From contig NC_035163.2 in the NCBI RefSeq assembly GCF_001659605.2, positions 31,336,158 to 31,400,157 of the forward strand: 64,000 bases of DNA. The letters are read 5' to 3'. The number at the start of each line of letters is the position of its first letter. Positions within the stretch are counted from its first letter, which is position 1. The translations under genes and the position numbers were made by a program. This DNA is from Manihot esculenta. Taxonomy: Eukaryota > Streptophyta > Magnoliopsida > Malpighiales > Euphorbiaceae. This document shows, piece by piece, positions 1-11,388 of this stretch. The notes beneath the pieces were generated by a model that made no database searches, had not been told where the DNA came from, and was given only the letters and a program-made list of their open reading frames with translations.

Positions 1-1578
1 TAACATTCCAATATGCCAGGGGCGTAGAATGGGCCTCACTGGTCTTTCTCTTAACATAGTCCAGGGGCGTAGAATGGGCCTCACTGGCAATCCATACCGT
101 ATCATCATCATATCATACCATAGGAGGACTAGAGGATCATTCAATAGCCAATCCGCATCCACATCATATTATGCAATGCAACATATTCGTGAATACTAAC
201 GTAAACAACCTAGAATATATCATGGCATATATGATGCATGAACATGCTCCAAAAAGTTATGTTTCATTTATTTAAAAACTTAAGGTTCATTCCACTCACC
301 TCTGGCTGAAGCTCTACAAACTCTGAAGCAGCTATCTCACTGCTGAGGTCCTCGGTTCCTCGGGTCCGAACCTACACGGGTGGACTCCAATGAGGGACCA
401 ATCATACATAAACATAACTCTAATAAACTTCCCTAAAAAACCCCTAAAACATCCTGAAACATTACATAGAAATATGCATGAAATGGCTGAACAGGGCACT
501 TTCGGCGGCACCTTCGGCGGCCGAAAGTCCTGGACAGATCCGAAAGTCGGGCACTTTCGGCGGCACCTTCGGCGGCCGAAAGTCCCAGACAGAGACGAAA
601 GTCTCTTTTCGGGGGCAACTTCGGCAGCCGAATGCTGCCTCCACAAAAGGGGTTCGGTGGCCGAAAGTCACTTCGGCGGCCGAACCTGAGCTTCTCCCGA
701 AGGGCAGAAACTCAGCTCCTCTATGCACATTTTGCCTCCCAAGCTCAAATCATGCAAAAACTTGCTCTACAACATGTATACTCTACATACATTACACCTA
801 GGGGTCTCAAACTATCCTATACCCCATCTACAACACTTCAAACACACAAAAACCAGCTACATTGTGCATCAAAGCATCAAAACCCATAAACTCAATATAT
901 ATACCCTAACATGCATTTCTACCCATAGATCTTGCATAAAACTTAGTTAAAACACATAAGGAGCTTAAGATCGGCTCTTACCTCTTGAAGATCGAGAGAG
1001 AGACGACCTAAACTTGGAGATCCACAAAAGTGAGCTCCTGAGTTCCCAAAGCTCCAAAACTTGGTTTTAAAAGCTCAAAACTTGCAATGTGAGTTTAAAA
1101 CTCAAGAAATATGGAAGAGATTTGGAAGAAGAACACAAGAGTTGCAAAGGGAAGGTCAGAAGCTTGCTGTGGCCGAAAATGGGAGAAAGCTCACCCATTT
1201 CGGCTAAGTGCCCCTTTTATAGGTGGCTGGCCAGGCCACGTTCGGGGGCCGAACATGCCTCCGCATCCATGCAATGTTCGGCGGCCGAACTTGACTTTCG
1301 GTGGCCGAACCTGGACTTCCCCAACTCATGTTTTCGGGGGCCTAACGTGCCTCCAAAACGCATGCATGTTCGGCGGCCGAACTTGACTTTCGGCGGCCGA
1401 ACCTGGGTTTTCCTCCAATGCTATTTTCATGTAAAAACTCATTTTCTTTTATACTTCAAACATTAAAATACATGAAAACATTTTATAAAACATGCTTTTA
1501 CCCTTCTAGAGGTTTCCGACATCCGAGATTCCACCGGACGGTAGAAATTCCGATACCGGAGTCTAGCCGGGTATTACA
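1..1578 (-). mobile_element. LTR of a Gypsy-type retrotransposon, cut by the window edge
   Basis: This matches the right-hand part of the complete LTR at 33795-35944. Shared marks are a duplicated block around CCAGGGGCGTAGAATGGG near 17 and 71, CG-rich TTCGGCGGCCGAA palindromes at 500-690 and 1270-1405, and the terminal GGGTATTACA ending at 1578. Read on the minus strand the LTR starts TGTAATACCC and carries a TATA box (complement of 1213-1222, CTATAAAAGG). No purine-rich tract abuts its start at 1579, so it is a 5' LTR or a solo LTR; the far end lies outside the window. Short open frames inside it are translated repeats, not genes. Confidence 0.8.
498..690. repeat. CG-rich palindromic minisatellite in the LTR
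   Basis: Units of about 55 bp, each with TTTCGGCGGC followed by TTCGGCGGCCGAAAGTCC, recur at about 496 and 551 and then decay towards 690. TTCGGCGGCCGAA is self-complementary. Scattered single copies occur at 1275, 1371 and 1396. Confidence 0.75.
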
Positions 1579-2633
1579 GCTATCATGAGCTCAAACCAAT
1601 GCATGAGACTAGCATATAATACAACTAATATAACAAAAATAATGAGGAATCATATTAGCTTGTCATTGAACCCTACTCAAAATTCAATCTGGTTTTCGCA
1701 TAAAACTTGCATAATTTGACCAAATTCAAAAATATTGTTCCCACCGGAATTAACAACAGTCACACAAGAATATTGTACCCACCCGAAATAACCTTTTTGG
1801 CTATATATAAAGTATATTTTTTTATAACATATTTTTACAACCAAACAATATAAGATGAGAATAAGCATTGAAATGTAATAAATTAATACTTAAATAATGT
1901 TGATTAATTTTATTTTTTTTATTCTATTAACGCTTTAAAAAAAATTTATTCATCGAATTTATTCTTCATATATAAAAATTTTAACCATACATTATTAAAA
2001 GAAAAAAAATTTTAATACACAATATGAAAGTTCAACATAAGATCATTTTATCTATTTTTAATTCTCTTATCGTATCATGATAAATAAAATTAAATATTTA
2101 AAATATATTTATATTAGATGTTAAATTTATTGTTAAGGTATTTCTAAAAAAAAATATCAAGGTGAAATAAATTTTGCATATTGACATTAATTTTTATATT
2201 AAAAATTGAATTTCTAATTTAAATTACATTCTATACACAATTTATTTTTATTTAAAAGAGAAATAAATGCCAAATATAATAGTTAGGTCGGGAGATTGCA
2301 CTCAATGTATACTCCTAATTAGATTATATATACGAGTTACATATATTCAAAAGAAATAATTTTATAATTTTTTCTTAATTTTAACATATAAATTATTATT
2401 GATCACGCCTTTTGCCCTGTGTGTTAAACCAAATTATTAAAATGGGAAATAAATACACACACACAAAGAGAAAGGATTCCTAAAGAATTAGGGATAAATT
2501 TGCTCAAGAACCGTAACGTTTCCCTCATCAAATGCTTTTTATTTAATTACACAACTCACAAGATCTTCCCCACTAAGTTTATTTGTCTCCTCTTCTTCTT
2601 TGAATCTGTCACGATCCTCAATATCCATTATCA
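1579..2633. other. AT-rich intergenic DNA upstream of the TSPO-like gene
   Basis: No gene is recognisable. The stretch is strongly AT-rich with homopolymer runs and a short (CA)n tract near 2455-2466. The last 150 bases presumably include promoter and 5' leader for the gene at 2634. Confidence 0.6.
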
Positions 2634-3170
2634 ATGGCTGCCAAAACTCATCAAAACGACACCAAATACCACCAAATTTCCCCCACCAAACCCAAAACTA
2701 CAAAACCTAAATCCAATATTCTGTCGTTTTGTTCACTATTTGTAATCACAGTGATTCCCCTCTGCCTAAACATTGCCATAATTTATCTGTTTGGTTCAAG
2801 CAAGAAATACCAAGCCATAGTCAAGCCATTGTGGTTCCCTTCACTGACCTTAATCCACATAGCCTCCGTGGGTTCAACCCTCCTCATGGGCGTGGCGGCC
2901 TGGCTGGTGTGGGTGGACGGCGGGCTCCTTGTGGATTCGGATGCGTTGCCTCTGTATATTTCTCAAGTCTCTTTGAGCATTGTTTGGGACCCTCTTGTGC
3001 TGCGGATTGGGGAGGCATGGCTTGGAGTTATCTTCTGTTTGGTCAATTTAGGGACTTTGTTCGCTTGCTATTGCACCTTCCGTGATGTGAGCCCTTCCTG
3101 TAAATATCTTGTTATGCCTTGTTTGGCTTGGCTTGGGTATCTCACCCTTTGTACTTCCATGCTCCTTTAA
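2634..3170 (+). CDS. TSPO: TSPO/MBR family outer membrane protein (translocator protein homologue)
   Basis: A single-exon frame of 178 codons with an ATG at 2634 and TAA at 3168. A basic, Lys/Pro/Thr-rich N-terminus of about 28 residues precedes five hydrophobic segments, as in plant TSPO proteins, which carry such an extension relative to bacterial and animal ones. The segment LWFPSLTLIHIASVGSTLLM, followed by a Trp-rich stretch and later WDPLVL, fits the family's conserved helices 2 and 3. Plant TSPOs are intronless and, in Arabidopsis, stress- and abscisic-acid-induced membrane proteins that bind tetrapyrroles and are removed by autophagy; that role is family knowledge, not visible here. 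The length is close to the roughly 196 residues of the Arabidopsis protein. Confidence 0.85.
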   Translation: MAAKTHQNDTKYHQISPTKPKTTKPKSNILSFCSLFVITVIPLCLNIAIIYLFGSSKKYQAIVKPLWFPSLTLIHIASVGSTLLMGVAAWLVWVDGGLLVDSDALPLYISQVSLSIVWDPLVLRIGEAWLGVIFCLVNLGTLFACYCTFRDVSPSCKYLVMPCLAWLGYLTLCTSMLL

Positions 3171-5140
3171 TTTTTCGTTTTCTATGACAAAAAAAAAAGT
3201 CAATATCAAATATTTTATTTAAATTAATAATATTCTTATTGAAAATTTGTTTGGTTTTATTGCAGTAGCTCTTAATATTCTATGATTTAAATAATAGTTT
3301 TTAAAAAAATTTATTATTTAATTCATATATTATAAAAAAATTCATTAATAAATTTCTAAATATATTAAAATGTTGATAACATTTTAAAAAATTTATTAAT
3401 TAATTTTTTTCAAATCATATGAATTAAATAGTAAAATATATTAAAAACTTAATTAAACTACTAATTTTTTTTTAAAATGTAATGAATTAATCGATAATTT
3501 TTTTTAAATTATAAAAATTAAATTTAAAACTTTAACGGCTAAAAATTAACGCATAATTAACTAATATAATTTTTAAAATATTAAAGACATCAATTAATTA
3601 TTACTTAACCTGCTAATTATTTAATTTATTTCATATAATTCTTGTATGGATTAAATTAAAAGAAATAAAATAAAATAAAATATTAATGAAAATTATTATA
3701 TTTTTTAGATGTAGCTCTAACTATTAATAGATTATTGTTATTTCAAAATCAATTTTTTTTTAAATTGTAGGCTATAATGCATTTTTAATACGATCTATTT
3801 TATGCTGGAAAAATTGTAAAATTACCATAGTTTAAATGTCATAACATCTTGCTCCCTCACCTAATCACTTCTACTTTGAAAGTTCAAGCTTTAATTAAAT
3901 AATTTTTTGCTGAAACACAACTTTAATTTAATCTAGAAAGAACAATAAATTAATAAGGATTTACAAAAATCAATAATATTAATATCTATTTATTAAGCTA
4001 ATAAAATATCAAATTGATTGCTTAATTGATTAACTTGATTCCTCAGATATTAACGTGGGGTTATATTATTGACAGAATTAAATTATAAAAAATATTTTGA
4101 TTTACATTTGAATTTACAGAGATTTACATATCATAGCTCATATTAGTTCGGTCGATCGTCATTTTAAAGGTTTTTTTGAGAAATTTTTAACTTAATGTGG
4201 TTTACTATACACTCAATAAATATTAAAATGGGTGATATTTGTTTTTAATAAAGTGACAATTTATTTATATACTGAAAGTATTTTGATTTATAGTAAATCG
4301 GATTAAGGTAAATATTTTTAATTAATGTAATTTTATTGTATTTTTTAAAATTTATTAAATTAATATAGAAAATTAAAATGTTAGAATATAATCCAAGAGT
4401 TCAAAAGAAAATAATCCAAATTATAGTCCAAAACAGTCAAAATCACTGTTCAAAATTTATAAATCAACTCAGTATACAGAGTGTCTAAACTTAATTCAGA
4501 CCAATCCACACTCGTATTTTCATACGTTCATCAAAACACTGAAATATTATATGAATCACCAAAGATTAGGGCATGTGAAAAAAAAGCTAAGAAATAAAAA
4601 TGGCAACCCAAAGTCCAATCCATCGACAAATAAACAAACAACTAATAGAAATGGAGTAGGGAGAACAACAAGCATGCATACAACCAAGACAAGAAAGGAA
4701 AGGAATGTGGCTAGACAGAAGCAACTCATTAGAGACTATGCAAATAAAGAGAAGGTGCAACAGAACTTTTGGCTACTCATCACCTTACAAGAGCATAACC
4801 CATTGAATACATCGGTGCAATGCTACAAAGTTAAAAGATCCTCCCCAATAGCCAAAATCATATAGCCATCAACCCTTGAATAAGATATAGAAGAAATAAC
4901 TCTCACTGAAGAGCAAAGCAAAGGACTTGTAACAAAAAATAAGAGTAAAATAGAATTAAAACCAACAGCGACCATCTAATTGTGATGAAAAAAATCGATG
5001 AATGGAATCATTTCTCTTATCAGAGATAAAAAAAAAAAAGAAAAAATGAAAGGAGGTATGAAAAATAAAAACAACCAACAGACACTGAAGAGATGCAAAC
5101 CCTTGTCGACGCTAACTATCGCTTGTCTACCCTTTCTCCC
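3171..5140. other. AT-rich intergenic DNA without recognisable genes
   Basis: Long A/T homopolymers and frequent stops in all frames. A 104-codon frame at 4551-4865 is low-complexity Lys/Asn/Thr-rich and has no family resemblance, so I do not call it. The 8 bases at 5133-5140 are the left target-site copy of the adjacent hAT element. Confidence 0.6.
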
Positions 5141-6251
5141 TAGGGATGTCAGTCGGGCGGGTTTTCGCGGGTATCCGATCCGCCCAAACCCTATTAGGAC
5201 GGATTTGGGTTTTTACAAAACGGATTTGGGCGGGTTCGGATTTGAAAAATGCTACCCGTCTCGGATTCGGGTAGGGTTCGGGAATAGGTGCTCGGATACC
5301 CGTTACCCGAACCCGATTAGCTATATTAACAAAACTAAGTGAAGTAACCCTAATCCCTAATTCCTTTTTTCATTTTACTCTGCTTTCCTCTCTTCGTCGG
5401 CGCCTCTCTCCCTCTCTTCCCTTCCCATAGTTCTCAGTCACGCCTCTCCCCCACTTCACTGACGACTGCCGGCACCCCAGTCGGCACCGGCGACGTCTCC
5501 TTTCTCTCCCCAGTCAGCAATCTCCCCAGTCAGCGATATCTCCTCTCTCTCCAGCGGCGACATCTCCGACTTCCCAGTTGGAGACAACTCTTCCCTCTCC
5601 CCGGTCGGCATCGGCGATATCTCCTTCTCTCTCCAGTCGGTGACATCTACTCTTTTCAATTGACGCTTCTCTCCTCCACTTCACTGATGCTAGAGACAAC
5701 CCTTCCCCTCCTCAATCGGCGTCGGCGACATCTCTTGGAACTCTCTTCAGGTTTACAATTAAATTTTTTGATAATCAAGATCTTTTGTGTGTATGTTCTT
5801 GAAAAATTTTTAGTTGCTATTCAAGATTTTTAGAATTTAGGAACTATTTATTTAATTATTTGGATACTGTTAAAAAATCTAATTATTTGCTATTTGATTA
5901 ATGTAATACTGTTGATTTTTAGAATTTATGGAATTAATCTGATTATATGATTATAAATCATTATTTGCTGGGTTGCTGAGTTGCTGGTTCTTGTTATTGA
6001 ACACACTGCTGGGTCTGCTGGGTTGTGCAACTGTTAGGTGTAGTTTATTTGTCAGTTTTTCTCATCGAATTGAATTAAAAAAATCGGGTTCGGGTATTGT
6101 GCGAGTATTGTTAAACGGGTTCGGGACGGATTCGGATAGTAAAAATAAAATATTAAACGGATTTGGGACGGGTTCGGATTTTATAAATATAATCGGTTTT
6201 CGGATTTGAATACCCTGAATTTCGCGGGTACCCTACCCGTTGCCATCCCTA
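5141..6251. mobile_element. Non-autonomous hAT-family DNA transposon
   Basis: The element begins TAGGGATGTCAG and ends TTGCCATCCCTA, giving imperfect terminal inverted repeats. It is flanked by perfect 8-bp target duplications, TTTCTCCC at 5133-5140 and at 6252-6259, the hAT signature. Subterminal regions are rich in CGGGTTCGG/GGATTTGGG words in both orientations (5153-5310 and 6085-6240), as expected for transposase-binding ends. At 1111 bp it has no transposase frame, so it would need a partner in trans. The centre (about 5380-5735) is pyrimidine-rich and repetitive, unlike the AT-rich surroundings. Confidence 0.9.
5488..5734. repeat. Degenerate GGCGAYATCTCC repeat inside the hAT element
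   Basis: The word CGGCGACATCTCC or a close variant appears six times, at about 5488, 5531, 5555, 5612, 5638 and 5722. It is separated by 20 to 85 bases of pyrimidine-rich sequence with repeated CCAGTCRGC. Spacing is irregular, unlike a simple tandem array. Confidence 0.65.
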
Positions 6252-6259
6252 TTTCTCCC

Positions 6260-7293
6260 GCTTCTTCGTTAAGGGCTTTTTTAACTGAGCAATTTTAAAG
6301 GCTAAACAGGAGCTATAGTGGCAAATTTTAAAGAAACCGCGAAATCATTTTGTCAAAATATTTACTTACATGCTATTAAAAAATAAATTACAAATTTTCA
6401 GTTAATATTTAAAAATATGTTTTAACAATAAAACCAAATAATTGGTTAAAAAAAAACTCATCATGACCCACGAAGCTGACACAAGCGACGCAGGAGAAAA
6501 GGTATGAAATATCTACTTGATCTTCGCTTACATCTGAACAAAATCAAATGTGGTTAATCTCGTAGACATACATGTGCTTAGTATAAATGCGTGTTCACAC
6601 AGACATGTGCAATCTGTCTTTTTCCTCCACCATCTAACAACTGCTTTAGCCTTTAGAAATTTTTACTTACATATATAACACTTTAATTTCTAATTTTTTT
6701 AAAAATATTAAATAAAAAAACAAAGTAACTATTCGCTAAACAAACCAGCAGTTTTTACGTTAGTGTATTTGCCTTTTTATTTTAAGAAAACTAGATTTAT
6801 TAATTATTATTATTGGCTGGACCTGCGAACTTTGCGAAGCGTAGATCACAGCCAGCCAGAACCGCGTGATCCGCAGTACACAGTCCCAACGTGTACGATT
6901 TACCGTTTACGCTCCACATCAAGTGATCATCCTTTCATTGATTGATCTCATCAACGTGCTTACGTGCAACATTACACACAAAAGAAGTTATTCTGCCCAA
7001 AAATAAATAAATAAATAATAAATCAAAATAAAAAATTATTTCTGCCCTTTCTGTCTTTCTTCTTCTTCCTGGATGAAACCTTTCCGTTTCGAGCTCTCAC
7101 TTCCCCCACTCAATCCGCCGGCTCTCTCCTTCGCATTTACCCCTTATTCTTCCCTTATTTACAACCATACCCTTTTAACAGTTTTTTCCTTTTTCTTCTT
7201 CGAACAAAGCCAAAGCGAAATCTTCGGTTTTTGGCTCAAAGGAAGGAGATTAGGATTAGGGAAGGGAAGCTCTCCAACTCGGGCTGAGTCAAG
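6260..7293. other. Intergenic DNA and probable 5' leader of the xylosyltransferase gene
   Basis: Mostly AT-rich, with a (TAAA)n tract near 7002-7020. From about 7040 to 7290 the sequence turns pyrimidine-rich, as in plant 5' leaders. An ATG at 7073 opens a 103-codon frame that overlaps the real start at 7294 in another register. Confidence 0.5.
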
Positions 7294-8676
7294 ATGCTGG
7301 CGCGGTGTCTCGGGACTCACCGAGTCCTTCGTATTCGGCGAGCAATTCGCCAAGGAAAACTCACCCTCTTTTGCTTCTTCATGACCGTCATCGTCCTACG
7401 TGGCATCATCGGCGCCGGTAAGTTTGGTACTCCAGAGCAGGACTTCAATGAACTCCGGGATCGCTTTTATGCCTCCCGCAAGCACGCTGAGCCCCACCGA
7501 GTCCTCGTCGAAGCCCAACCCGCCACCGAGACAACTCAAAATAACATCAATAGTAACAACGATCCAAACAATTATGCCACATTTGATATCACTAAGATCT
7601 TGGTGGATGAAGGGCAAGACGAGAAGCCGGATCCCAACAAGCCGTACAGTCTCGGACCCAAGATTTCGGATTGGGACGAGCAGAGAGCTGACTGGTTGAG
7701 GAAAAACCCTAATTTCCCCAATTTTATTGGACCAAACAAGCCGAGAGTGCTCTTGGTGACGGGATCTTCGCCTAAACCTTGTGAGAATCCGGTCGGGGAT
7801 CATTACTTGTTGAAGTCGATTAAGAACAAGATCGATTACTGCAGGCTTCATGGGATTGAGATTTTTTATAACATGGCTCTGCTTGATGCGGAAATGGCTG
7901 GTTTCTGGGCGAAGCTTCCGTTGATAAGGAAGCTATTGCTGTCCCATCCGGAGATCGAGTTTTTGTGGTGGATGGATAGTGATGCCATGTTTTCAGATAT
8001 GGCATTTGAGGTCCCTTGGGAGAGGTACAAAGATTCCAATTTTGTGATGCACGGGTGGAATGAAATGGTATACGATCAGAAAAATTGGATTGGATTGAAT
8101 ACTGGGAGTTTTCTGTTGAGGAATTGTCAGTGGGCATTGGATATTTTGGATGCCTGGGCGCCAATGGGGCCTAAAGGGAAGATTAGGGAAGAAGCTGGGA
8201 AGGTACTCACTAGGGAGCTTAAGGATAGACCCGTTTTTGAAGCTGATGATCAGTCTGCAATGGTTTATCTATTGGCTACACAGAGGGATAAGTGGGGTGA
8301 GAAGGTTTATCTTGAGAGTGCTTATTATTTGCATGGTTACTGGGGGATTTTAGTTGATCGATACGAGGAAATGATCGAGAATTATCATCCAGGTCTTGGT
8401 GATCACCGGTGGCCACTTGTGACTCACTTTGTGGGTTGCAAGCCATGTGGAAAGTTTGGTGATTATCCAGTGGAGAGGTGTTTGAAGCAGATGGATCGAG
8501 CTTTCAATTTTGGAGACAATCAAATTTTGCAGATGTATGGGTTTACTCATAAATCACTGGCTAGCCGAAGAGTTAAAAGAGTGAGAAATGAGAGTAGCAA
8601 TCCACTTGAAGTAAAAGATGAGCTTGGGTTGCTTCACCCTGCATTCAAAGCTGTCAAGTTATCAACATCATCTTAG
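7294..8676 (+). CDS. XXT2: Xyloglucan 6-xylosyltransferase, GT34 family (XXT1/XXT2 type)
   Basis: An uninterrupted 460-codon frame, the same length as Arabidopsis XXT1/XXT2. These Golgi type II enzymes transfer xylose from UDP-xylose to the glucan backbone of xyloglucan, a primary cell-wall hemicellulose. A basic N-terminus is followed by one membrane helix (about residues 22-40), a stem beginning GAGKFGTPEQD, and a catalytic domain from about residue 145. The DxD metal/UDP-sugar site is D228-S-D230 within WWMDSDAMF. Conserved blocks include GWNEMVYDQKNWIGLNTGSF and THFVGCKPCG. The ATG at 7294 gives the family's typical MxxRCLG start. Choice of XXT2 over XXT1 rests partly on the nearby Toc159-type gene, since I recall XXT2 and TOC159 as neighbours in Arabidopsis. 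Confidence 0.93.
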   Translation: MLARCLGTHRVLRIRRAIRQGKLTLFCFFMTVIVLRGIIGAGKFGTPEQDFNELRDRFYASRKHAEPHRVLVEAQPATETTQNNINSNNDPNNYATFDITKILVDEGQDEKPDPNKPYSLGPKISDWDEQRADWLRKNPNFPNFIGPNKPRVLLVTGSSPKPCENPVGDHYLLKSIKNKIDYCRLHGIEIFYNMALLDAEMAGFWAKLPLIRKLLLSHPEIEFLWWMDSDAMFSDMAFEVPWERYKDSNFVMHGWNEMVYDQKNWIGLNTGSFLLRNCQWALDILDAWAPMGPKGKIREEAGKVLTRELKDRPVFEADDQSAMVYLLATQRDKWGEKVYLESAYYLHGYWGILVDRYEEMIENYHPGLGDHRWPLVTHFVGCKPCGKFGDYPVERCLKQMDRAFNFGDNQILQMYGFTHKSLASRRVKRVRNESSNPLEVKDELGLLHPAFKAVKLSTSS

Positions 8677-10350
8677 AGCTAAGGTACCGACGTCATCTTG
8701 AGGGCTTTGAAACTGTAATGTGCTGCTGCCGCTGTCTGTTGTTGTTTAAAGTTACAGTACATGTCGAAGTGCACGTAATTGCTATTTATTTCTTGTGGTG
8801 GAAATGGATATTGTATTCTCTCTTTTTCTTTTTGGCTTTTTTCCTAATTTCTGTATTACTAGTGTTTAAATTGTATTGATTCTTGAAAGATAAGAAAATT
8901 CTTGCTTATAGCACTATGTTCTCTGTATTCATGCTAACAAAAATAAGTGAAACTCTCAAGGGTCTGGGTCCTTGGTACTCCACTATCATGCTTGGCTAGG
9001 TGAGCTTTCTTAATTTATCATTGCAACCGTTACATGAGGACAAGTGGACAATGTTTAGGCAGAAATATGGAAGATCTATTGAACTCACGAGCATGGTAAT
9101 TGTTTGTCTTCTTATATGGTTCCATAGTCTGGGTTGATCTAGTTCCACTTTTACGTACACTGAATACTTTTTATGGGATATCAAGCCTGAACTCTGATAT
9201 GCTATCGCATTCCCTTCAGAATTCTTTTAGGATAAAATTAGGATATGAGGCTCATTTCCTCTGGTTGTTTATTTGATTGATCCTGCTTACCCTTCACATT
9301 GACATTGTTCAAGACAAATGCATTGAATTAAGAATAATTTTTGAATGGGAAGTGGATGTGTTTATTTCAGGGGTAATAGTACACAAGGAATTGAAACTTC
9401 TGCATCCAATTCATAATGAATTTCTATCATTTAAATTATTATTTGCTATAATTTAAATATTACCAAGAAGCATCACTTATGCAAATGTTGGAAATTTGTA
9501 GATCGTCTCCCTTCTTGCTAGGTTTATACCATTGCTAAATAAATCATGTGCTGTCTACATTTTGTCCGGAGTTGAATTTCCTACCATCATATTCATATGG
9601 TCTTTCTATGAAACGGGTGGGGAGTTTGGGTTGGTGGGGTTGGGCTTCTAATGGTGTATAATATATTAATGCTATTTCATGATTCAGTGTTCAATGGAAT
9701 GTTAATTTCCTAGTAAAGAGTACTCGCATTTGCACTAGGGATGATGTAATTATGAAGACCAATTGCATGTATTGGGGTATTTTTTGGCTTATTGTTGAAT
9801 AAGCTAAACGTGCATTAGAATCAGGTTCCAAGAAAGGGCAGAATCTATCATTTACACAATGAATGTATTTTCTTTAAGAAAAGAAATCAATTTAATTTAA
9901 TTTTTATAAAATTTTTAATTCTAAATGGAGTTATAATTCTGAAAACTTTTTCACTTTATTTTGAATTTAAGTTTAGATTTGTTTGGTTTAAATGTTTTGC
10001 TTTTGATAATCACCTTATAAAAGTAACTTAACTAGATTGGAATAAGAAATAAAAACTATTGACCTTATAAAAAGTAAAAAAATAATATGAAATAATTTTT
10101 ATATTTTTTGAAAATTTTAAATTCTCTAATTAAGTTACTCTTAACTAAATAAGATTTTAGTACCTAAACTGTTTAATTGCTTCATATTGATCTCTAAAAT
10201 GAACGCAACACCGAGTTTGATTAAAAGCCATTGTATGTTCAAAAGGGCAAATTTTTCCCCAAATTAAAGGGAACCGAAGATGTGTATATGAGTTATATTC
10301 TGAAGAAACAACTGGCTATTGTTTCTCTCGCCCTTGTCCAAATCAAAATC

Positions 10351-10470
10351 TTAAAACTCAAAAACCATATAACAGACATGGTTGATGATGTAAAAATTTT
10401 GGAGAAAACCCTAAAACTCAAAAATCATATAATAGACATGGTTGATGATGCAAAAGTTTATTTTTAAGAG
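10351..10470 (+). repeat. 60-bp direct repeat, two copies
   Basis: Copies at 10351-10410 and 10411-10470 share AAAACTCAAAAA.CATATAA and AGACATGGTTGATGATG. The period is a multiple of three, so an open frame through it repeats a 20-residue unit (KLKNHI.DMVDD), but that frame opens at TTG and has no known relative. Confidence 0.75.
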
Positions 10471-10909
10471 GCATATGATACAAAACAAAAAGAAAAAAGT
10501 GCTTCTGGTTAATGACTTTTGGCGATGGTTATTTGGTGAAATGTAAAAAGAACGAGATCCAAACATCTCTGACTTGGTCATTTGAAGTACAGCGTCATTG
10601 CCTTAACTGGTTGAGGCGTTGGAGATTTGTTTGTTACCGTTGAAAGCGACGGTAGAGCTTTTGCTCAAGCGTTTCTGGTTCACCGATTTCAACAAACTTC
10701 TCATCATGTCTTGGAATTTCTTCCACACCTTAGTAATTGAAAAATTCAATTTATGCTTTAAAATTAATTTTAATAATAACGATAAATTTAGTGGATAAAT
10801 TGAGATTTTTTTTTTGGGGGTTAATTTGATTAGAAAGCTTAGAATAATGCGACACTTTTAAGTATGCGATGGATTAAAGCTCCATAAACGCTTCCAATTG
10901 CAGCTCTCC

Positions 10910-10915
10910 CACGTG
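10910..10915. promoter_or_regulatory. G-box CACGTG upstream of PRMT4
   Basis: Perfect CACGTG palindrome about 475 bp before the PRMT4 start codon; a bZIP/bHLH target class in plants. Function here is inferred only from position. Confidence 0.3.
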
Positions 10916-11257
10916 GTCAAAAGTATAGTGAATATATCCACTTTCCCACTTGAGCAAAGTAGCCCAAACGCATCCTCGCCGATCATCCTTGGTCGCACAA
11001 TCAAAATATAATCGGACGGCTCATTTTCACTTCATCAGATCCATTAGATGCTCACACGTCATACTGTGAAATCACCAATTACAAAATCATGATTAAGAAA
11101 AGTTATGCTCTTAATATGGAGTTAAAGACTGAAATGAAGCAAACAAATTTATTGAAACATATGGAGTATAAAATGCCGAGTTAGAGTTTTTCATTGCTTT
11201 CTCCTTGGCGGCCCTAAGCTCTCTCTCCTCCGCTCTCTCAAGCTTCGCGCTTTTTGT

Positions 11258-11266
11258 AAAACCCTA
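11258..11266 (+). promoter_or_regulatory. Telo-box AAACCCTAA in the PRMT4 leader region
   Basis: Exact AAACCCTAA, 123 bp before the start codon within a CT-rich stretch. Such boxes are common near starts of plant growth and translation genes. Similar boxes precede the PPR gene (about 50472-50484, complement) and the ESD4-type gene (about 58059-58068). Confidence 0.4.
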
Positions 11267-11388
11267 ATTTCACTTGGTGCATACGCTTCATATGCCACCT
11301 GCCTTATAGCTGGGCTCTCGAGTATATCTCTTTTTCTTCATTTTTCTATATATTTCAATTAAAGGGATTGAGCCTGGAGGAGGCTGTA

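Larger units (their letters stand above)
8677..11388. other. Intergenic DNA between xylosyltransferase and PRMT4 genes
   Basis: The first 200 bases are probably 3' untranslated sequence. The middle is AT-rich with no recognisable gene. A 60-bp direct repeat lies at 10351-10470. The last 500 bases are the likely PRMT4 promoter: a G-box CACGTG at 10910-10915, and a telo-box AAACCCTAA at 11258-11266 in a CT-rich leader. Confidence 0.55.

Noticed and set aside
478..801. Overlapping open frames on both strands in the LTR (also at 34866-35258)
   Set aside because: They translate the CG-rich minisatellite; composition is low-complexity and overlapping frames are open on both strands, as expected from the repeat alone.
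4551..4865. 104-codon open frame with an ATG
   Set aside because: Lys/Asn/Thr-rich low complexity in AT-rich DNA, no family resemblance, no splice-compatible neighbours.
5480..5735. Repeated GGCGACATCTCC words considered as a CRISPR-like array
   Set aside because: Irregular spacing, degenerate short repeats, inside a plant hAT transposon, no cas genes; this is a plant genome.
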